From Klebsormidium nitens (taxonomy: Eukaryota > Streptophyta > Klebsormidiophyceae > Klebsormidiales > Klebsormidiaceae): a stretch of 64,000 bases of DNA. The notes below the pieces were generated by a model that was not told the origin of the DNA, made no database searches, and was given only the letters and a program-made list of their open reading frames with translations. The DNA lies in NCBI GenBank assembly GCA_000708835.1, contig DF237360.1, positions 1 to 64,000 of the forward strand, written 5' to 3'. Shown here in pieces: positions 47,442-59,175 of the stretch. Numbering within the stretch: position 1 is the first letter of the stretch; the number at the start of each line of letters is the position of its first letter. The position numbers and the translations under genes are program-made.

Positions 47442-48320
47442 CGTTTTCTGACGTCGGTGCAGTATATAGCTTCACCAACTATTCCGCCTACGATGGACTT
47501 GTTTCAAAACACAGAAGAGAGTTTGCCGGCTGATAGGATAATCACAGCTTTCAGCCTCTGTTCTGGATAAACCTCCTGCCTGAGAACACACCGCAGGCTT
47601 CAGAGGTGGATTCGAGGTGAGAGATTGCCCGAGGTCACGATGAAAGGCGCTCTTGCTTTCAACAACTTCAAACTGCATGGCACTGCAGCATGAGGAAGAT
47701 GCGCCCACAATCCTCGTGAACTACCGTAGATTGAGCTGGAAATTAAAGTCAGCATGGAGTAGGTGACATGGGGTCATCCGCGCGCAGCTCGCGCACTATG
47801 CTCGTTTGTGCCGGGGCCGGCGCGTACGTCCGTTCAAGACCGGGCCGCCCTGGGCCTGGGCCTGAGGGTTGACGTCAGCGAGCTTGCAAGCATTCATTCA
47901 ATCATGGCGCCTGCCGTCTGCAATTTGCAGATCTGCAGCAGACTCTATAGAGTGCCCTGTCACTGTGTCCCCTCCCTGTCCCCTTCGAGAATTTGTTTTT
48001 GACGACGGTTGAAACTTGCCAGAGTCCTCTCTAGCTTCTGGGGAGGGCCGCCTTTCTTCATTAAACGTAATATCCTTTTTAAGAAGATTCCTTCTGCGAT
48101 CAGGGGAGCGGGCCTGCAGAATGGTGGATGATTCAGATTGATTTAAGAACCAGAGACAGAAACGGGCGGTAGGGACTCGAGGAGAAGGATCATTGTGTCG
48201 GAATCTTGCTAGTTGCACCTAGGAGCTCGCACGTAGGCAATGCAGGTTAAGCTTTGCTCTGATCTAGTGTGATCCATAAGCAAATCCAGGATTTGAGCTT
48301 GCTTCTTCGAAGCCAGCACA
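47442..48320. promoter_or_regulatory. Divergent intergenic region between ARL5 and the sugar-transporter gene
   Basis: 879 bp separates two start codons on opposite strands, both encoding Golgi-associated products. No exon is supported inside. It must carry both promoters and 5' UTRs; the transporter 5' UTR may itself be spliced, which I cannot resolve. Confidence 0.45.
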
Positions 48321-51300
48321 ATGGAGAGCAATTCGAAGCCCAAGGAGCCGGTAGTGGCATCAGTAGTGGCCATTACTGTAGGGTATGCTCTCACATCGAG
48401 TCTGCTATCAATCATAAACAAGTATGCCGTCAGCGTGTTTCCATTCCCCGGCCTCCTGGCCATGATTCAGTACCTGGTGTCGGTCCTTGCCGTGTACTTT
48501 CTTGGGAAGTTCAAGATCTTGGAGCACGACCCGCTACAGTGGGACAAGCTGAAGGCTTTTTTCCCTTCTGCGCTCGTCTTCTTCCTGGCGGTCTTCTCCA
48601 ACATGAAGGTCCTGCATTACGCTAATGTAAGCCCCTTTGCCGCCTCAAGATCTGCGGAATTGATTGGAATGTGATCAGAGGGTTCCTTCAAGTAACAAAG
48701 CGTTGGGGTTTGTAGGAAGCATTTAATTCGAAGGGATCACCTTTCAGGCCGATATGTGGATCCTGAAGAAATGTCAACTTATAAGTCAGCTGAATGAGCA
48801 TAAGTGCGCACCATGACTTTATTCACAACCCTAATTGAACTCTCATCTTGGTCAGCTCAGGATCTATTTACTGAGATCTCGATTATGATGCATAATGCAC
48901 CGATAGATCCCCATTCATCTGATTGCCTTGGACATTGGTGACCTATGAGTGAGCTCATGTCTCTTTCGTTTAAGGTTTCGTGTTCAGAACGAAGGCACCT
49001 CTTTACTTGAAAGCTTTCTGACTCACCTTCTGTCACTCCTCACTTTGCTGAAATATCAGACAGGAATGAAAACCCTGAATAATTGACAAACTAATTGTCT
49101 TGCCACAGATAGCCAAGCATGTGCAGTAAGAGTACAAGCAAATAAAACATTGGTCGACACCTGCGCTGCAGATCACTGCTCACTCTAACGCTGCCTGTAT
49201 CCCCACCTCACGAGCTCAATCTAGTCTTTGTTGCCACTCCCATAACGATCCTTTCTTTTGTTGTCACCCCATCAGATTTTCATTGGTGGGTCTTCGTGTC
49301 ACATCAAATCCATTTGCGTTTTTCCAGGTTGACACTTTCATCATCTTCCGGTCATCGACCCCGCTCCTAGTTGCTATCGCAGACTCGTTGTTCATGAAGC
49401 GGCCGTGGCCGTCAAATGCAACGTTTGTCTCCTTGGTTATCATCCTCCTGGGGGCTGTTGGGTGAGGTTAAGAACCTTTCAGCAGTGCTTGAGCTGAACA
49501 AGCAGTGGGACAAGGTGTAACCTTCCACTTTGAGATTTGCAGATTTCTGATCGGGCATGCTGCATAGAACAAAGTTTTCCTGTTCTTGGCACAGCAATGT
49601 ACCCATCATATAAGCAGGATTGATGCGATAACTCGAGTTTGGTTGGTTGGTTTTTCCGCAAGAACAAACCAGGTTGCTGGAATTGTGGAATTCCCACTCT
49701 TGAGAGGCCTATCCTAGTGGTTGGTACCTTTGATTTCTCGGCCTTTCTTTGCCCTTTTTACCCCAGTACTGCTCTGCGCTATCTAAGGAATCTGCTGGCA
49801 GTGTCCAAGACTGTGCTCAGTGAACGGGCCTGTCATCAAGCTTTAAAACTTCACCCCCGAGTGTTGGCTAGGCCAAAAGCACGAGCTGGTATGCTTTACA
49901 GCTCAGAAAGGACAGCTTGTCCGCTGATCTGGGAGGACCAAGGTCACTATTTCTGTAGAAAGCAGTAGGAATACAATCTTGGCTACTGTTACATCTAAGT
50001 TAGCTGCTCAGCACAGTACAATGACGTAAACATCAATGGGGAGGGTCAGCTGATCCAGTTCCCCTCTTCCCCGCAGGTATGTTGCAACCGACTTTGAGAT
50101 CAGTATCGCTGCTTACAGCTGGGTGAGTTTGTCCTTGACCATTCACAAACTGCTTGATTCCCGCTTGGTTCGCTTTTCGTACGGGACAGATCGGATTGCG
50201 CCCCTTGCTCTTGTTATCGGGTTAGAGTTTAGCAGGCTTGTGCTCGTGTCAGAATATGGTTTATTGAGCTGAATGGGCTGCTTGCAACAAGGTCCGATGG
50301 CACTGCACCAAAAACAACCAGACTCCAGCCTTTGAAAAAATCAAAACCGCACCCTCCTTTCAGTCCCAATCTGATCATCTAGACTGCCCCTTTTCGAAGC
50401 GATTCTGTCTGGTGGAACTGGGCTATGATTTGGTCTTGGAAGAGATTTTTGGTTGTCAGAATCCACGAGCTCAAAGTCATTGTTGGTTGTCCGAAATTTA
50501 CGAGCTCGGAAGCCTACCCCAAGACACAGCCGTTTGGAATATATCCGCGCACTAGAATCCTTCCTTGTCTCAAAATCGATCACCGTTGCTCATTGGATCG
50601 TCAAAATCGATCACCGTTTGCTCATTGGATCGTACTTACCAGCACCGTGAAGCAGAGAAAGAACGTGCTTAGCTCACAGACAGCTCCCATTTTTCAAAAT
50701 GCGATCTGGCAGCAGTCACCGATGAGAAAAGGTTTGCTCCTTTTTCGTTTGCCAAAGTATCGGGAATCCATAAGCATCGCGCAAAAACAATGTTGTCTGG
50801 CTACCAAATCACTTTTATCATGACTGATACAGTCCGTTACAAACACGTTTTGAGCACCAGTAGAGCTCCAGAGCCTGTTCGAGAACTCAATAGTGGCCGA
50901 TGCTAGGCTCTGCATGCTGAACCATCCTTTGTCAAATCATGGTTCTTCTTTGGCGACCTTTTTATGACCACCATCATGTCGACTTGGCCTCATCAACCAC
51001 ACTTCCTCCAATGGAAATGCACGCCGGGACTGAGTCCGCCACCATCAATGCTCGGGACTTAGAAGCGGGGTCTCGATCTTTCAACAGGCGACCTTCTATT
51101 TGATTACCATCACAACTGAGATGGTCTACATCAAGCACGTAGTGAGCACCATCGGGCTCAAGACGTGGGGCCTCGTCTACTACAACAACATTTTCGCGCT
51201 GCTCCTGTCCCCCATCTTCATCTTCATCACAGGAGAGGGCTTTGGAATTGCAGAGGTGAGGCTTCATTGTACCATTCCGCTCTCCATACTTCTGGGGGAT

Positions 51301-54300
51301 CTTCTCTCAAAAAGTGCAAGAGGAAGGAGAGGATCGCAGATGGTGCAGTGACACTACAAGCTTCTCCAACTTCGCTGTCTGCTGGTTTAGCCGTAACGAT
51401 TACGTCTCCTTTCAAAATGACTGCCACGCAACCCCTAGCTTCAGTACATAGCTGATTAAGGCGCTGACAGAGGCAGTTGTCGTAAGCAGTCGCTTCAGGT
51501 TTCAAGACGTCGTCGTTTTTCTTGGCCCTCGGCAACGAAGGGGCAACAAGGGAATCCGGCCTTGGCTAATCTGAGCTGCAAGAGTCTGTCAGGGACACCG
51601 ATTTCGTTCGTTTGTTTCGTTCTTCTCGACCATTCTCGTGCTGCAAGTATTCAGAGCATCTGTTAGCAGCTGCGGTCGGGGTGGAACATTCCTTTCCAGA
51701 TCTCCGTTTCTTTTAGCTAATTGCCTGCCTCCATAGGCAATTATCTCCTTCACCAGATATTACCCAGTATCTTTCATAAGCTGTGGGAGTTTCCGAGCTT
51801 CGCTGGCGGAGTTGTCGACGCCATGAAGCTGGTGAAAGAGTCATTGATCGGGATCTAGAAAACATGAGCAACTCCTGCGTACGTCTGATATCGGGCCCTC
51901 CTTTATGCAGTTGTTCCAACCGAGTACCTCCGAGCAAACGAATATGAGCGACCTGTCTGCAAGCATCCAGGTGAGCCTTACACGTACACTCGTGCAGAGA
52001 CGCACTTGCTTTTTCGCCGTGAAGATAACTCCACCCGTAGATCCTTCATCTCACGCCTATTCCGTGGTCTCGAACAAGACCCCCAGTGTGTTCCCCAGTG
52101 CCTCGGTCCGGACCGCCCTTTCCCAATGGAATGTGAATGAACAAGTTCTTACTCAATCCGTCAGTTGCTCGTCAATCTTCTGGCACTTCTTCTTGACGTC
52201 TTTTGTTCCGACGGGGCTGGCAGGATCTCCCCTCTTTCAATTCCTCATCGACGATGTCGATAATACTCAACTCCTACCATACGGATAGAAGACGCCAAGT
52301 GCCTGACGCTCTGTTCGTATGGCCCCGTCTTCCTTTCGTGCAATTGTCGACTGGCAGGAAGCTTGTCGATCCCCTGAATTGACGAAATATCTGATCCCCA
52401 TTTCCTACTATGCAGATGGAAGGTACCAAGTATTTGACGCTCGTGTCACATGGCCCTGTCTTCTTTACGTGCAATGTCCGACTGGCAAGAATTCTTGCTT
52501 ATACCGTAGATTAGCGAACTTCATACCCCCCGATCTCCTACTTTACAGATGAAAGGCGCCAATTATTGACACTCGCGTTGTAGGGCCCTGTCTTGTTCTC
52601 TTGCAATATCGAGCGGCAAAAATCCTGTCCTCAACCCTGCATCAAGGAGATATTAGACTTTCAATATCCTACTCTATACTTAAAGGAAGCCAAGTACCTG
52701 ACACTTGCATCATACGGCCCGCTCGTGCTCTCGTGCATCTGCATGCTGGCAGGACATTGTATTTCTCAGACTTTGATTCGACAAAACCTTAAATTTTCAA
52801 TCTCCTCTTTGCAGATGGAAGGCGCCAAGTACCTGACGCTCTCGTCGTACGGCTCGGTCGTGCTCTCGTGCATTGTCATGCTGCCAGAAAATCGTGTTCT
52901 TTAGACCCTAAATCGACAAATCCTGACATATCCAATCCTTTACTTGCAGATGGAAGGCGCCAAGTACCTCACTCTCGCGTCGTACGGCCCCGTCGTGCTC
53001 GCGTGCATCTGTGAACTGTCACAAACTTGTAATTCTTGAAGCCCAATTGACAGATTTCAAGACCCAATTTTCCTTGTGCAGATGGAGGGCGCCAAGTACC
53101 TGACGCTCGGGTCGTACGGCCCCGTCGTGCTCTCGTGCATCTTCGGGCTGGCCATCAGCTTCTTCGGCTTCTCGTGCCGCCAGGCGCTCTCCGCGACGTC
53201 GTTCACGGTGGTCGGGGTCACGAACAAGCTGCTGACGGTGCTCATCAACGTCACCGTGTGGAGCAAGCACGCGGGCACATTCGGGGTGTGCATGCTGCTC
53301 GTGTGCATCGGCGGGGGGGTGCTATACCAGGTACGGTATCGGTCTCGTAGGACTGCCAGAAATTTTCTTCTTTCCTCCCCCTGGGTTTGCACAATACTTG
53401 AGCAAGCAATGGCAAGGGGGTGCTATCTAGTCCGGTCCGAAATCAGAAGTCTAATTTTTGTCCTCCTTGGGGTTGCGCGATACGTGAGCACGCAAGCGCA
53501 TTCAGGTCTGCCTACCCAATACGTTCGCAAGAGGTCCGGTACTCTAACGAACCGAGTCGGCAGTGTCCTACTTCAATGTACAGTCAACCAGAGCTCTTCT
53601 CTCCATGCTGCACCAGTAGTTTTTGCCAAGGAGCTCCTCGACAAAAGTAGACATTGTAGCTCGAGAGCTGTATCAGATCATACGGCTTGGTTTAAGGCTG
53701 ACGCTCTTGGCAAGTCGTTAGAGCGCTTCGGCTGTCGACCAGGCGTCACTGAAAAGTCAACATCTCTGTTCCCGAGCACTTCGCCCCAGACCTTTGATAT
53801 GAATCTTGGGATGGAGCTTTGAGCAGTTCCAGAAACATCAATCCGTAAACATAATGTATTCCGTTGCTTTTGCTCTGCCGACCGGAGAATTGGTACCCGA
53901 CTCCTAATCGAACAAGGCGGCATTTGTATTTCCCAATCGGAAACAACATGTGTCTCGGCTTCGTTTCCGTCTTTTTGGTAGGGCCACCATAGGGTGTGCG
54001 CAATGGAGAGTCCGAAACCCGCACAATGTTGCGACTGTTTGCCAAATGCGTTCTGCAGCCGTGCAGATTCCGATCAACCGTTTTCGGATCCGGCTACTCG
54101 GATGAATCCGGTTCTGGTTTGGGTTCGCATTCGGGTTCGCAGTGTCCGAAATCTTCACGACTTCGCTACGTTTGCCGGATGCATTGCAGCCGTGCACGCG
54201 CAGAGGCCGGGAGCATGCACTCATCGTACGGCGCTTAATGGAAAGAAGCGAAATCCGGATTGTGCCAAAAAGTCGGCCCGAAACCTGCAAATTTTTACCG

Positions 54301-54712
54301 TTTGATTGCGAACCAAACGGTCATCTGTAGTTGGCGACGATTCTCACTGTTAGAGTAGAGCTTGTTGCAAGTAGTGTCTGAGCCCGTAATTTTTGAACGA
54401 GGCGAAACTTAGGAAAACTGGGAGACAGGTGAACGTAGATTATTACCATCCTAACACTGGCCGCCATGTTTGAACCATTCATGCTGTCTCCTTGTGCAGC
54501 AATCGATGACTCCTCCCAAGAAGTCGGAGACCCCTAAGCCGCCCAGAGGGGACGTTGAGGAAGCAGAGTCCACTTCGCTTCTCAAAGGGGCCTCCTCGAA
54601 AGGTGCGTCCGAACGTCCTCTTTTTCTCTTTTTCTACGTCGTCGAAAGGTGTGTCCGAACGTCCTCCTTTTCTGTTTTCTCGATTGGTGCACCGTCTACA
54701 AAAGCACGTTGA
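48321..54712 (+). CDS. Nucleotide-sugar transporter, GONST3/GFT1 (GDP-fucose transporter) type
   Basis: Exons 48321-48626, 49328-49461, 50077-50122, 51088-51255, 51911-51970, 53082-53330 and 54500-54712 join in phase to 391 aa. It is a hydrophobic drug/metabolite-transporter fold protein with about ten membrane spans. Diagnostic blocks are SSLLSIINKYAVSVFPFPGL, NVDTFIIFRSSTPLLVAIAD, GYVATDFEISIAAYSW, TITTEMVYIKHVVS, YYNNIFALLLSP and TNKLLTVLINVTVWSKHA, followed by the cytosolic tail QSMTPPKKSETPKPPRG. These match plant GONST3/GONST4 (GFT1), which exchange GDP-sugars (GDP-fucose and relatives) for GMP across the Golgi membrane; the exact sugar cannot be read from sequence. Exon 51911 encodes a short lumenal or loop insert (LFQPSTSEQTN). 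The last exon may instead be spliced at GAAAG|GTGCGT near 54601, since a second near-identical donor follows 47 bp later. The intron before exon 53082 contains six decoy copies of its head. Confidence 0.85.
52285..53130 (+). repeat. Seven-copy tandem array of the MEGAKYLTL exon head, sugar-transporter gene
   Basis: The exon head ATGGAGGGCGCCAAGTACCT has its functional copy at 53082. Copies start at about 52285, 52416, 52549, 52681, 52815 and 52950, giving spacings of about 131-135 bp. The copies at 52815 and 52950 match nearly base for base through TCGTACGG and the GTCGTGCTC region with a good CAG acceptor. The copy at 52681 has lost its AG, that at 52549 has a stop and an altered head, and that at 52285 is the most diverged. 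Between heads the units repeat intron sequence ending in a pyrimidine-rich tract. Confidence 0.9.
54592..54680 (+). repeat. 47-bp duplication of an exon end with two potential donors, transporter gene
   Basis: TCGAAAGGTGCGTCCGAACG at about 54598 is followed about 47 bp later by TCGAAAGGTGTGTCCGAACG, with similar T-rich sequence after each. Both hold an AAAG|GTGxGT that could be a 5' splice site. Confidence 0.6.
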
Positions 54713-56368
54713 CACTTGGAAGTTACGTACTGACCACGAAAAGCAAGCCCGCTTATGCGGAATGCCGGAAAGTTGCCTGACGCCTGACGTCTTGGCCTAC
54801 GGCAAGAAAAGTGTAGCACCGCCCTCTTGGAAGGAATCAGACACGTGTCTCGCTGACGAAGTGATACGATTTGACACCCAGGTTGTATGTGGCTCTTACT
54901 TCGATGAACAAACTGCTTGTGTGTTCAAGTCCACTTTTGTAAGCGATTGCCTCCACTTGTTCCAGGGGGGGCCAGCTCCAGAGTGGAAGGGCGATAGAAG
55001 GGCGGCAAAGATATGCACTTCATGTACCTCAACACGGATTGTGTCCCGCAAGGAACTGTAAAGCCATCAGGTATGGTACGCTTTGTTGGTAACAGGTACA
55101 GCCTAGAAATTGGGTGGTTTCGTATAGAAGGGCGGACAAGGTGGATGCGTTGGACAATCGACTCGGTTGAGGAGTCAAGCGCCCTTTGTAGGACCTGTGT
55201 AGGAAACCGGATGGACGGTGATTTGACATACTTGGAAAAAAGCCGCGTCCAGGTTCTTACATCAACTTCTCTCGCAATTCGCTGTGGACATGGTTTCATT
55301 ACAGGATCCTACCGTTTTTCTCCTCCTTTCAAATGATGTTGATGTTTCGATCCGGAGTCAACATTGTTGAGGTTCTCAACGAATGTTTTCTTTACTGGGG
55401 TTGATCGGCACTGGTGAAAAAAGACCATCGGCTGTTGGCCGCCTGGTCCAAGCCCAAATGTAATTGCAACTTGCTGAGTATCATAACTGCATGGCAGCAT
55501 TGACATATTGAGAATACAATTAGTTTTACTTCCACTGGCTCGCTGTGTCAAACCGTTGGACTGTTGGCCGGACGGCCGCCCGGCGGGTACGGGCCGCCGC
55601 GGCCCATACCCGGGCCGGCCGGGCGTTGTTGCATATGCTGTTGCACTGCATGCGCCGCCGCGTATGACCCAGGACTCATTGACGAGATCTCATGATGTTT
55701 CATGACATTTGACTGGGCGGCCCGGGCAGATATGTACTGACGGTATATACGCCCATATATTGGCATGACTTTAGCTAGTATGATAAATGCAGGCGCGGCC
55801 GGTGCTTGAGCAAGCTATAATTAAGCCGATAAGTTCGTAGGATCAATGGATCATGCAGTGCGGATCGAGTATACGATCGAGCTTAAGTTAGATCTTATGG
55901 TTAAGTCGAGGAGCTCGCCATGTGCCAGCCAGCATGCGCACTGCGGGCAGCCATATGCCCATGGGAAAATTGCAGGCAGCTGCGGCAGCTGCCGGCCGGC
56001 CTGCAATTTTCCCATGCTCGATCTGAACTAGCTACTAGCTGCAAGTTCGATTCGACTAATCTTCGACCAATGATGCAATCTGGACTACGTGTAAAATGGC
56101 AGCTCACATTGTTGACACTTATAACTCATTAGAAATTGCCTGCTGAATTCAGTATGTGATCGAATTGTCTCGGCAGGTGCCTTTCCACATGCATAAAAGT
56201 GTACAAAATGATCGGACTTGTCCGATTCGTGTCGCCCATTTGGGTTTGTGTTTGCAATTGGCGTGCTCTTGCGTGTACATGACGGTTTGATAAGGAAGCA
56301 CGTATTCACTGGAACAAATCTCCGGTAATGGGCTCATATTGGCGCTTCATTTTGGACTCTCCCGACAG
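54713..56368. other. Convergent intergenic gap between the transporter and the 338-aa gene
   Basis: No exon is supported. 54713-55550 looks like ordinary noncoding sequence or a long 3' UTR. 55560-56120 is very rich in GGCC/CCGG, CATG and CTAG palindromes and contains the hairpin at 55960-56016. Confidence 0.45.
55960..56016. repeat. Perfect 18-bp inverted repeat (hairpin) with 21-nt loop
   Basis: CATGGGAAAATTGCAGGC at 55960-55977 is the exact reverse complement of GCCTGCAATTTTCCCATG at 55999-56016. The GC-rich loop (CAGCTGC/GGCCGG words) can pair further. It lies in the convergent gap and is not followed by a T-run, so it is not a standard terminator. Confidence 0.7.
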
Positions 56369-57655
56369 TCACCTCGGACGATCAAAAACTTTGTCACACC
56401 ATACCGAAATGTTGCCATCCGATGCCAGAGCATCAGTCGCTAGGTCCCAAGTCAACCCATCGCTTACTTCGATCTGAATCTCTATGTTTTCCCTACCTTG
56501 CCGGCTACGCTTGTACGATGCCGATCTCCTCTCATTATCCCTTCCTATAGGAGACGGCTTTCCCGGCAGCAAAGCTCCGTTTCTATCAGATGGTGGCGCG
56601 CAAATTGGCTTCTCAATCTTACTTGTCCATGGCCGCGATTCAACCATAGGGGCAGCAACAAGCTTGCTCACTATACGACGCGCTTCCTTCTGTGCTGCTT
56701 GCCTGCCGCCGATTATTGTCGATGGGGACACAATCCATGCATGAGCAGGCCCCTCTACATTCAAACACCCAGACCACCCTTTAGGAGCAACCAGACCAAG
56801 AAAAGCCGAGCTCTTGTGCGGCTGCTTTGCTGGCTGGAGGAAGTTAGAGCTCTGCCCTTGCTTTCTCCGTGGTGCTGCTGAGACACTCGAAACAAGATTG
56901 AGGGCGGGGCCCCGAAGCCAGAAACTCGAACCGCGACAAGCGGCGACACCGCCATGCAGACGCAGTGTCTGGCTTTCAGGGCTCCAAGTCTACACAGGTG
57001 CCACACAAAGCAGGTGACATCAAGTTAGAACCTGACCTGACACTAAGGTTATGCAAGGCTAGGCTCAGGTATCAGAAGTAGGCATGGAATATGTCACTGA
57101 TTTGCCTTCATTTCGAACATCTTGCTTGCCAAAGTGATGTCCAGAAAAAGGACTTGTCATGGTGGTCAAAAGCGAAAAGCTTCCAGCCATTCAAGGAGAG
57201 ACTATGCAACTAATCCAAGGTGGATTGGATTGGCTCTGCTCAGCAAGTCACACCCTCACCATCGCCTCGCCCCTCAGTTGCAGCCCCGACGCAAGGTCCT
57301 GCACATAGACCCGGCCCTCCACATCCACGTCCCCACCACTTTCTCGCACTGAAGCCTTTTCTGACATGAATCTGTAAGCGATTGCTCCTTTCATCAGGAT
57401 TTCTCCTACCAAGCCCAATGCCAAGCCGCCACTCAGATCCTGGCCATACTCAACAGACGCAGACCTAATATGCCAAGCCAGCCTGGTCGTCCCTTCCAAG
57501 TCGAGCTCGTAGTTTTGCCACACTACACCTTCAGAATAAAGCACTGGCTTCTCTGAATCCTTCGAATTGCGCGTCAGCTTTTCCTGCTCTGCTGTCGAGT
57601 TGACGTGGTGCGAGGAAGCAGGACCGTGGTTGCTCCTTGATCCAACTTGTCCCAT
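56369..57655 (-). CDS. Unrecognised 338-aa protein, two exons
   Basis: Minus-strand exons 57655-57260 and 56989-56369 join in phase 0 (GATG|GTGAGG donor, TGTGTAG acceptor) to 338 aa. It starts MGQVGSRSNHGPASSHHVNS, with a possible myristoylated Gly2. A region with alternating hydrophobic and polar residues follows (ELDLEGTTRLAWHIRSASV, GGLALGLVGEILMKGAIAYR, VEGRVYVQDLASGLQLRGEA), suggesting beta strands. A basic Pro/Ser-rich stretch comes next (PRRKQGQSS, KPSPIGRDNERRSAS), and the protein ends GNISVWCDKVFDRPR. I do not recognise the family. An in-frame stop (also usable as an acceptor TAG) lies 15 nt before the ATG, so a further upstream exon is possible. The gene is divergent from SMC4. Confidence 0.55.
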
Positions 57656-59175
57656 ATTTGCAGAGAACTATGTACAGAGTCAGGATAAGGCGGCTAGAGC
57701 ACCAAACAAATGGGAGCTTCAGCATTCCCAAGACGTGATTAAAGGTTCGTGAGTGATTGCCATGAGGGCAGTGCTCGCTTCAAGGTCAATGAAGGGCTTG
57801 ACAAGCTTGTCAGACAGAAGTGGAAGCAATGCCAGGAAGGGAGCTGGGCACTAGCTAGGAGGCCACTCGCCCGCCAAGTGACTGATTCAAGCCAATGCTG
57901 CAAATGCCTGCCGCCATCAATCCTCCACAAGCTCAGAACATTCATCCGTAGCCCGTCCTAGTCCCTTCGTATCAGCTATACAAGCTTCGGAGTTCTTTTG
58001 AACCATCATTCTCCTTGTGATCGTAGAGAAGTTTCTTGCAAAACCTAGAAAATGTGCAATAGTAGCGACCTATCGTGTTTCTAACTGTAATTTGTAAAGC
58101 GATTGCATCACGAAACAAGGGCAAGACCTGTGCGCGCTGATTGTCCTGTGCAAAGCTGCACAAACCTGGCCGTGAGCCCGTCCTTTCTAGCGGGACAACA
58201 GCTGCTCCTGATCTTCCAAGTAGAAACAAAGCATCTCTCCGAATCTACCGTACGAGCCCCAGAACCGAATCGGGTCCAGAAGTGGATCGAGCTGACCCAG
58301 AAGTGGATCAATTTGTTTGTTATCTTGTTCCAGTCTACGCCGATCGCCGATACCTATAGTCGTTTTGCATTTTATGACCAAAAACAAAGGTTTTCAGGGC
58401 TGCAAGGACCTCCTCTTGGCCAAATTTTAATCCGTTTGCAGCCCTAGATGAGGTTTAGAAAAAGAGGATATGCGGCGAAAACTGATCGCAAATTGGTTCA
58501 GATTTGATCACAGCATTGCAGATAAACGCTCAAAAAATAAGGTGAGCCGGTATAGGGTCCCGTACGGTAGGTACAAAACAGAAGCTGCCAACAAACAAAA
58601 CCATGCACTGATCAATCCATGAAAATGGTGAAGTTAAGCTTATAAGTGAAGCTTCTCTGGTACCTACCTACGTGCTGGACATTTGTGTTGCAACACAAAT
58701 GTCCATGGCACAGATTTGTCGCGGCGACCTTCGCAATAGAGGTCCGCTCAGGACAGTCGCTCCAATGGACAGCGATAAACCCAATCGGACGGTCAGTATC
58801 GCTCAGATGAGGTTTCGACTTCCCGCTGTTTTTTACGAACAAGAAAGAAGGGTGGCCAAATTTGTGCTTCTGCCAGTGCTGCTTCTGAGGACGCTTTTTC
58901 GATACGGCCAGCTATTCAGAAAGAGGAGAAGCTGGGGCGCTCACAACTGAATGCATTGGGCAAGCTGGGTGACGCTGGGTAACGGGCAATTGGAGGGATC
59001 GCCTGCGGAAGTTCTGGTCCTGAGTACCGTGCGATCAAGGAGGCGTGCACATCAACTCTTGTCAGGGGCCAGATTAGAGTCGCTCTGCTGCTGACCAGGC
59101 GTCTTGTTAAAAAAGAACTGCTGAAAGTTGGAGGAGCTCACTTGGTAAACTGTGGGTTCCTTCCATATAAGAAGT
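57656..59175. promoter_or_regulatory. Divergent intergenic region upstream of SMC4 and the 338-aa gene
   Basis: About 1.5 kb between start codons on opposite strands. No exon is supported, although upstream exons of either gene could hide here. It contains a perfect 28-bp palindrome at 58677-58704. Confidence 0.4.
58677..58704. repeat. Perfect 28-bp palindrome
   Basis: GGACATTTGTGTTG is followed directly by its reverse complement CAACACAAATGTCC with no spacer. It sits about 470 bp upstream of the SMC4 start. It could be a dimeric protein-binding site or a fold-back remnant. Confidence 0.6.
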
